Shown here: in pieces, positions 4,429 to 5,618 of the stretch | How the letters are laid out: the number at the start of each line of letters is the position of its first letter | Position numbering within the stretch: position 1 is the first letter of the stretch | Assembly: GCA_019233415.1 (NCBI GenBank) | Contig: JAFAMK010000197.1 | Location: forward strand, 1 to 5,618 | DNA from: Vulcanimicrobiota bacterium | GTDB taxonomy: Bacteria > Vulcanimicrobiota > Vulcanimicrobiia > Vulcanimicrobiales > Vulcanimicrobiaceae | Direction: 5' to 3' | Length of the DNA stretch: 5,618 nucleotides | The notes under the pieces: model-generated | What the model was told of the DNA's origin: nothing | The model's database searches: none | Seen by the model: only the letters and a program-made list of their open reading frames with translations | Translations under genes and position numbers: made by a program

Positions 4429-5618
4429 GAGCCGCGTCCGTGCGGTCGCGGCCCAAGCGGGCGACGCGATCGCCCGCCTGCGATCGGCCGCCGCGCGCCT
4501 GACGACGAACGGGATCGCGCAAACGGCCGCGATCGTCGAGATCGCCCGGACCGCACGCGGCTCGGCCAACCGTGTCCGCGGCGCGGGGATCGCCGTCTCG
4601 GAGGCACGCACGCGCAGCGCCGAAGCCGACGAGCAGTTGCGCTCGGCGGCGCGCGGGATCGAAGAGCTGACCGCCGCGTCGAGCGAGTTGGCCGCGGTCA
4701 CGAAGAACGCGCTCGGCTCGATCGGCGAGCTGCTCGCGCTGACCGACCAGATCGAGGGGATCGTCGACTTCGTGCGCGACGTCTCCGAGCGCACGAACCT
4801 GCTCGCACTGAACGCTTCCATTGAAGCCGCGCGCGCCGGCGTGCACGGGCGCGGCTTCTCGGTCGTCGCAAGCGAGGTGCGCAAGCTCGCCGAGTCGACG
4901 CGCTCGGCGACCCGCGACATGGACACACTGCTCGCCCGCATCGCCGAACGCGGCGCGTCAACCGGTGCGTTCGGCAACGCGCTCGACGCGGCGGTGAGCG
5001 GCAGCGAACGCTCCGCCACCGGCGCGCGCGCCGCGCTCGACGCGATCTCGGCTGCCGTCGGCGCCGTCGTCGCAACGTTCGCCGAGGTCGAAGAACTCAT
5101 CGAGAGCGAGGTCTCGGCGGCCGACCAGTACGGCTCATCCGCGACCGCGCTGCTGCGCACGGTCCGCGAGCACTTCGCCGACACCGCCGAGACGCAGCAG
5201 TGGATCGCGAACGTCGCGTTCCAGAACAACGAGCTTGCCGCGCTCGGCAGCGGCACGCCGGTGACGATTCATACACCGGTCCGCACGCTGCGCGTCGCGT
5301 GCGCGGTCGCCGCCGACTCACCGCCGGCGCGGATGCTGGAGGTCTTCAAGGGCGAGCTCGAAACGCTCGCGCGTGGCGAGCTGCGCGTCGAGCTGATCAT
5401 CCCGTACGCGAAGCCGCCCGCGCAGCTGCTGATCGACCTGCGCACGGCCGACCTCGCGCTCGCCTCCGTCAACTGCTCGGTGATCGCAAACCTGATCCCG
5501 CCGGCGCAGCTCTTCGAACTGCCGTACCTCGTGCGCTCGCGCCGCCACGCGTTCGCGCTGTTCGACGGGCCGCACGGGCGCGCGCTGCTCGCGCGCGGCG
5601 CGAGCGTCGACCTCGCGT
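4367..5618 (+). CDS. Soluble methyl-accepting chemotaxis signalling domain fused to a DctP-like TRAP solute-binding domain (open at right edge)
   Basis: 417 residues are visible and no stop is reached. Residues 25-290 are alanine-rich helix with the chemoreceptor signature at the hairpin tip: SERTNLLALNASIEAARAG (140-158), then GRGFSVVASEVRKLAE (161-176). This tip contacts the CheA kinase and CheW. IEELTAASSEL (98-108) resembles an adaptation segment. After a short linker (291-306), residues 307-417 match the start of DctP-family binding proteins of TRAP transporters: LRVACAVAADSPPARMLEVF, GELRVELI, LRTADLALAS, then ANLIPPAQLFELPYLVRSRRHAF and DGPHGRALL. The ligand-binding Arg region would lie beyond the window, and about 190 more residues are expected. 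I see no signal peptide, membrane segment or HAMP domain on either side, so the protein looks cytoplasmic although DctP domains are normally exported. It may sense a cytoplasmic organic acid or other metabolite, which is an inference. Confidence 0.85.
   Translation, partial: MTETRASTVRGEESPTESDGKSRVRAVAAQAGDAIARLRSAAARLTTNGIAQTAAIVEIARTARGSANRVRGAGIAVSEARTRSAEADEQLRSAARGIEELTAASSELAAVTKNALGSIGELLALTDQIEGIVDFVRDVSERTNLLALNASIEAARAGVHGRGFSVVASEVRKLAESTRSATRDMDTLLARIAERGASTGAFGNALDAAVSGSERSATGARAALDAISAAVGAVVATFAEVEELIESEVSAADQYGSSATALLRTVREHFADTAETQQWIANVAFQNNELAALGSGTPVTIHTPVRTLRVACAVAADSPPARMLEVFKGELETLARGELRVELIIPYAKPPAQLLIDLRTADLALASVNCSVIANLIPPAQLFELPYLVRSRRHAFALFDGPHGRALLARGASVDLA

Noticed and set aside
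3049..5256. 735-codon open frame on the minus strand across the oxidoreductase and MCP-DctP genes
   Set aside because: Its translation is low-complexity and matches no family, while both plus-strand genes carry clear motifs. Long antisense frames are expected at this GC content.

Overview
The window is a GC-rich bacterial chromosome segment. GC is roughly two thirds by eye, genes are densely packed, and GTG and TTG start codons are used. The lineage cannot be fixed from the sequence. The codon style and the dispersed palindrome built around CCTTCGACAAGCTCAGG would fit several high-GC groups, including the Eremiobacterota/Vulcanimicrobiota type, but this is only an impression.

Left third, minus strand (1-1515): three genes point left. 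A ferritin-like diiron protein (943-1515) is followed, after a gap holding a strong palindrome, by a histidine phosphatase (197-814). The phosphatase stop overlaps by 4 bp the GTG start of cobT, which runs off the left edge. The last two genes look like the nucleotide-loop end of cobalamin synthesis: CobT makes alpha-ribazole phosphate and a CobC-type phosphatase removes the phosphate.

Middle (1516-2770), plus strand: a 287-residue aldehyde-dehydrogenase-like protein lacks the usual catalytic residues and has a codon preference unlike its neighbours. It is followed by a 22-bp perfect inverted repeat, tRNA-Ser(GGA) and a hairpin terminator.

Right half (2779-5618), plus strand: an exported FAD-dependent oxidoreductase carries near its C-terminus an in-frame copy of the same palindromic repeat family, with a 21-bp segment amplified to three tandem units. 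Its reading frame overlaps by 62 bp the start of a second gene, which begins at a TTG behind a perfect AAGGAGG and is open at the right edge. That gene encodes a soluble chemoreceptor (MCP) signalling coiled coil fused at its C-terminus to a DctP-type TRAP-transporter solute-binding domain. No signal peptide or membrane segment is visible.

The most unusual items are the apparently cytoplasmic MCP-DctP fusion and the repeat invasion of a coding sequence. The MCP-DctP gene may be co-transcribed with the oxidoreductase. No functional link between the left cobalamin/ferritin block and the right block can be seen.
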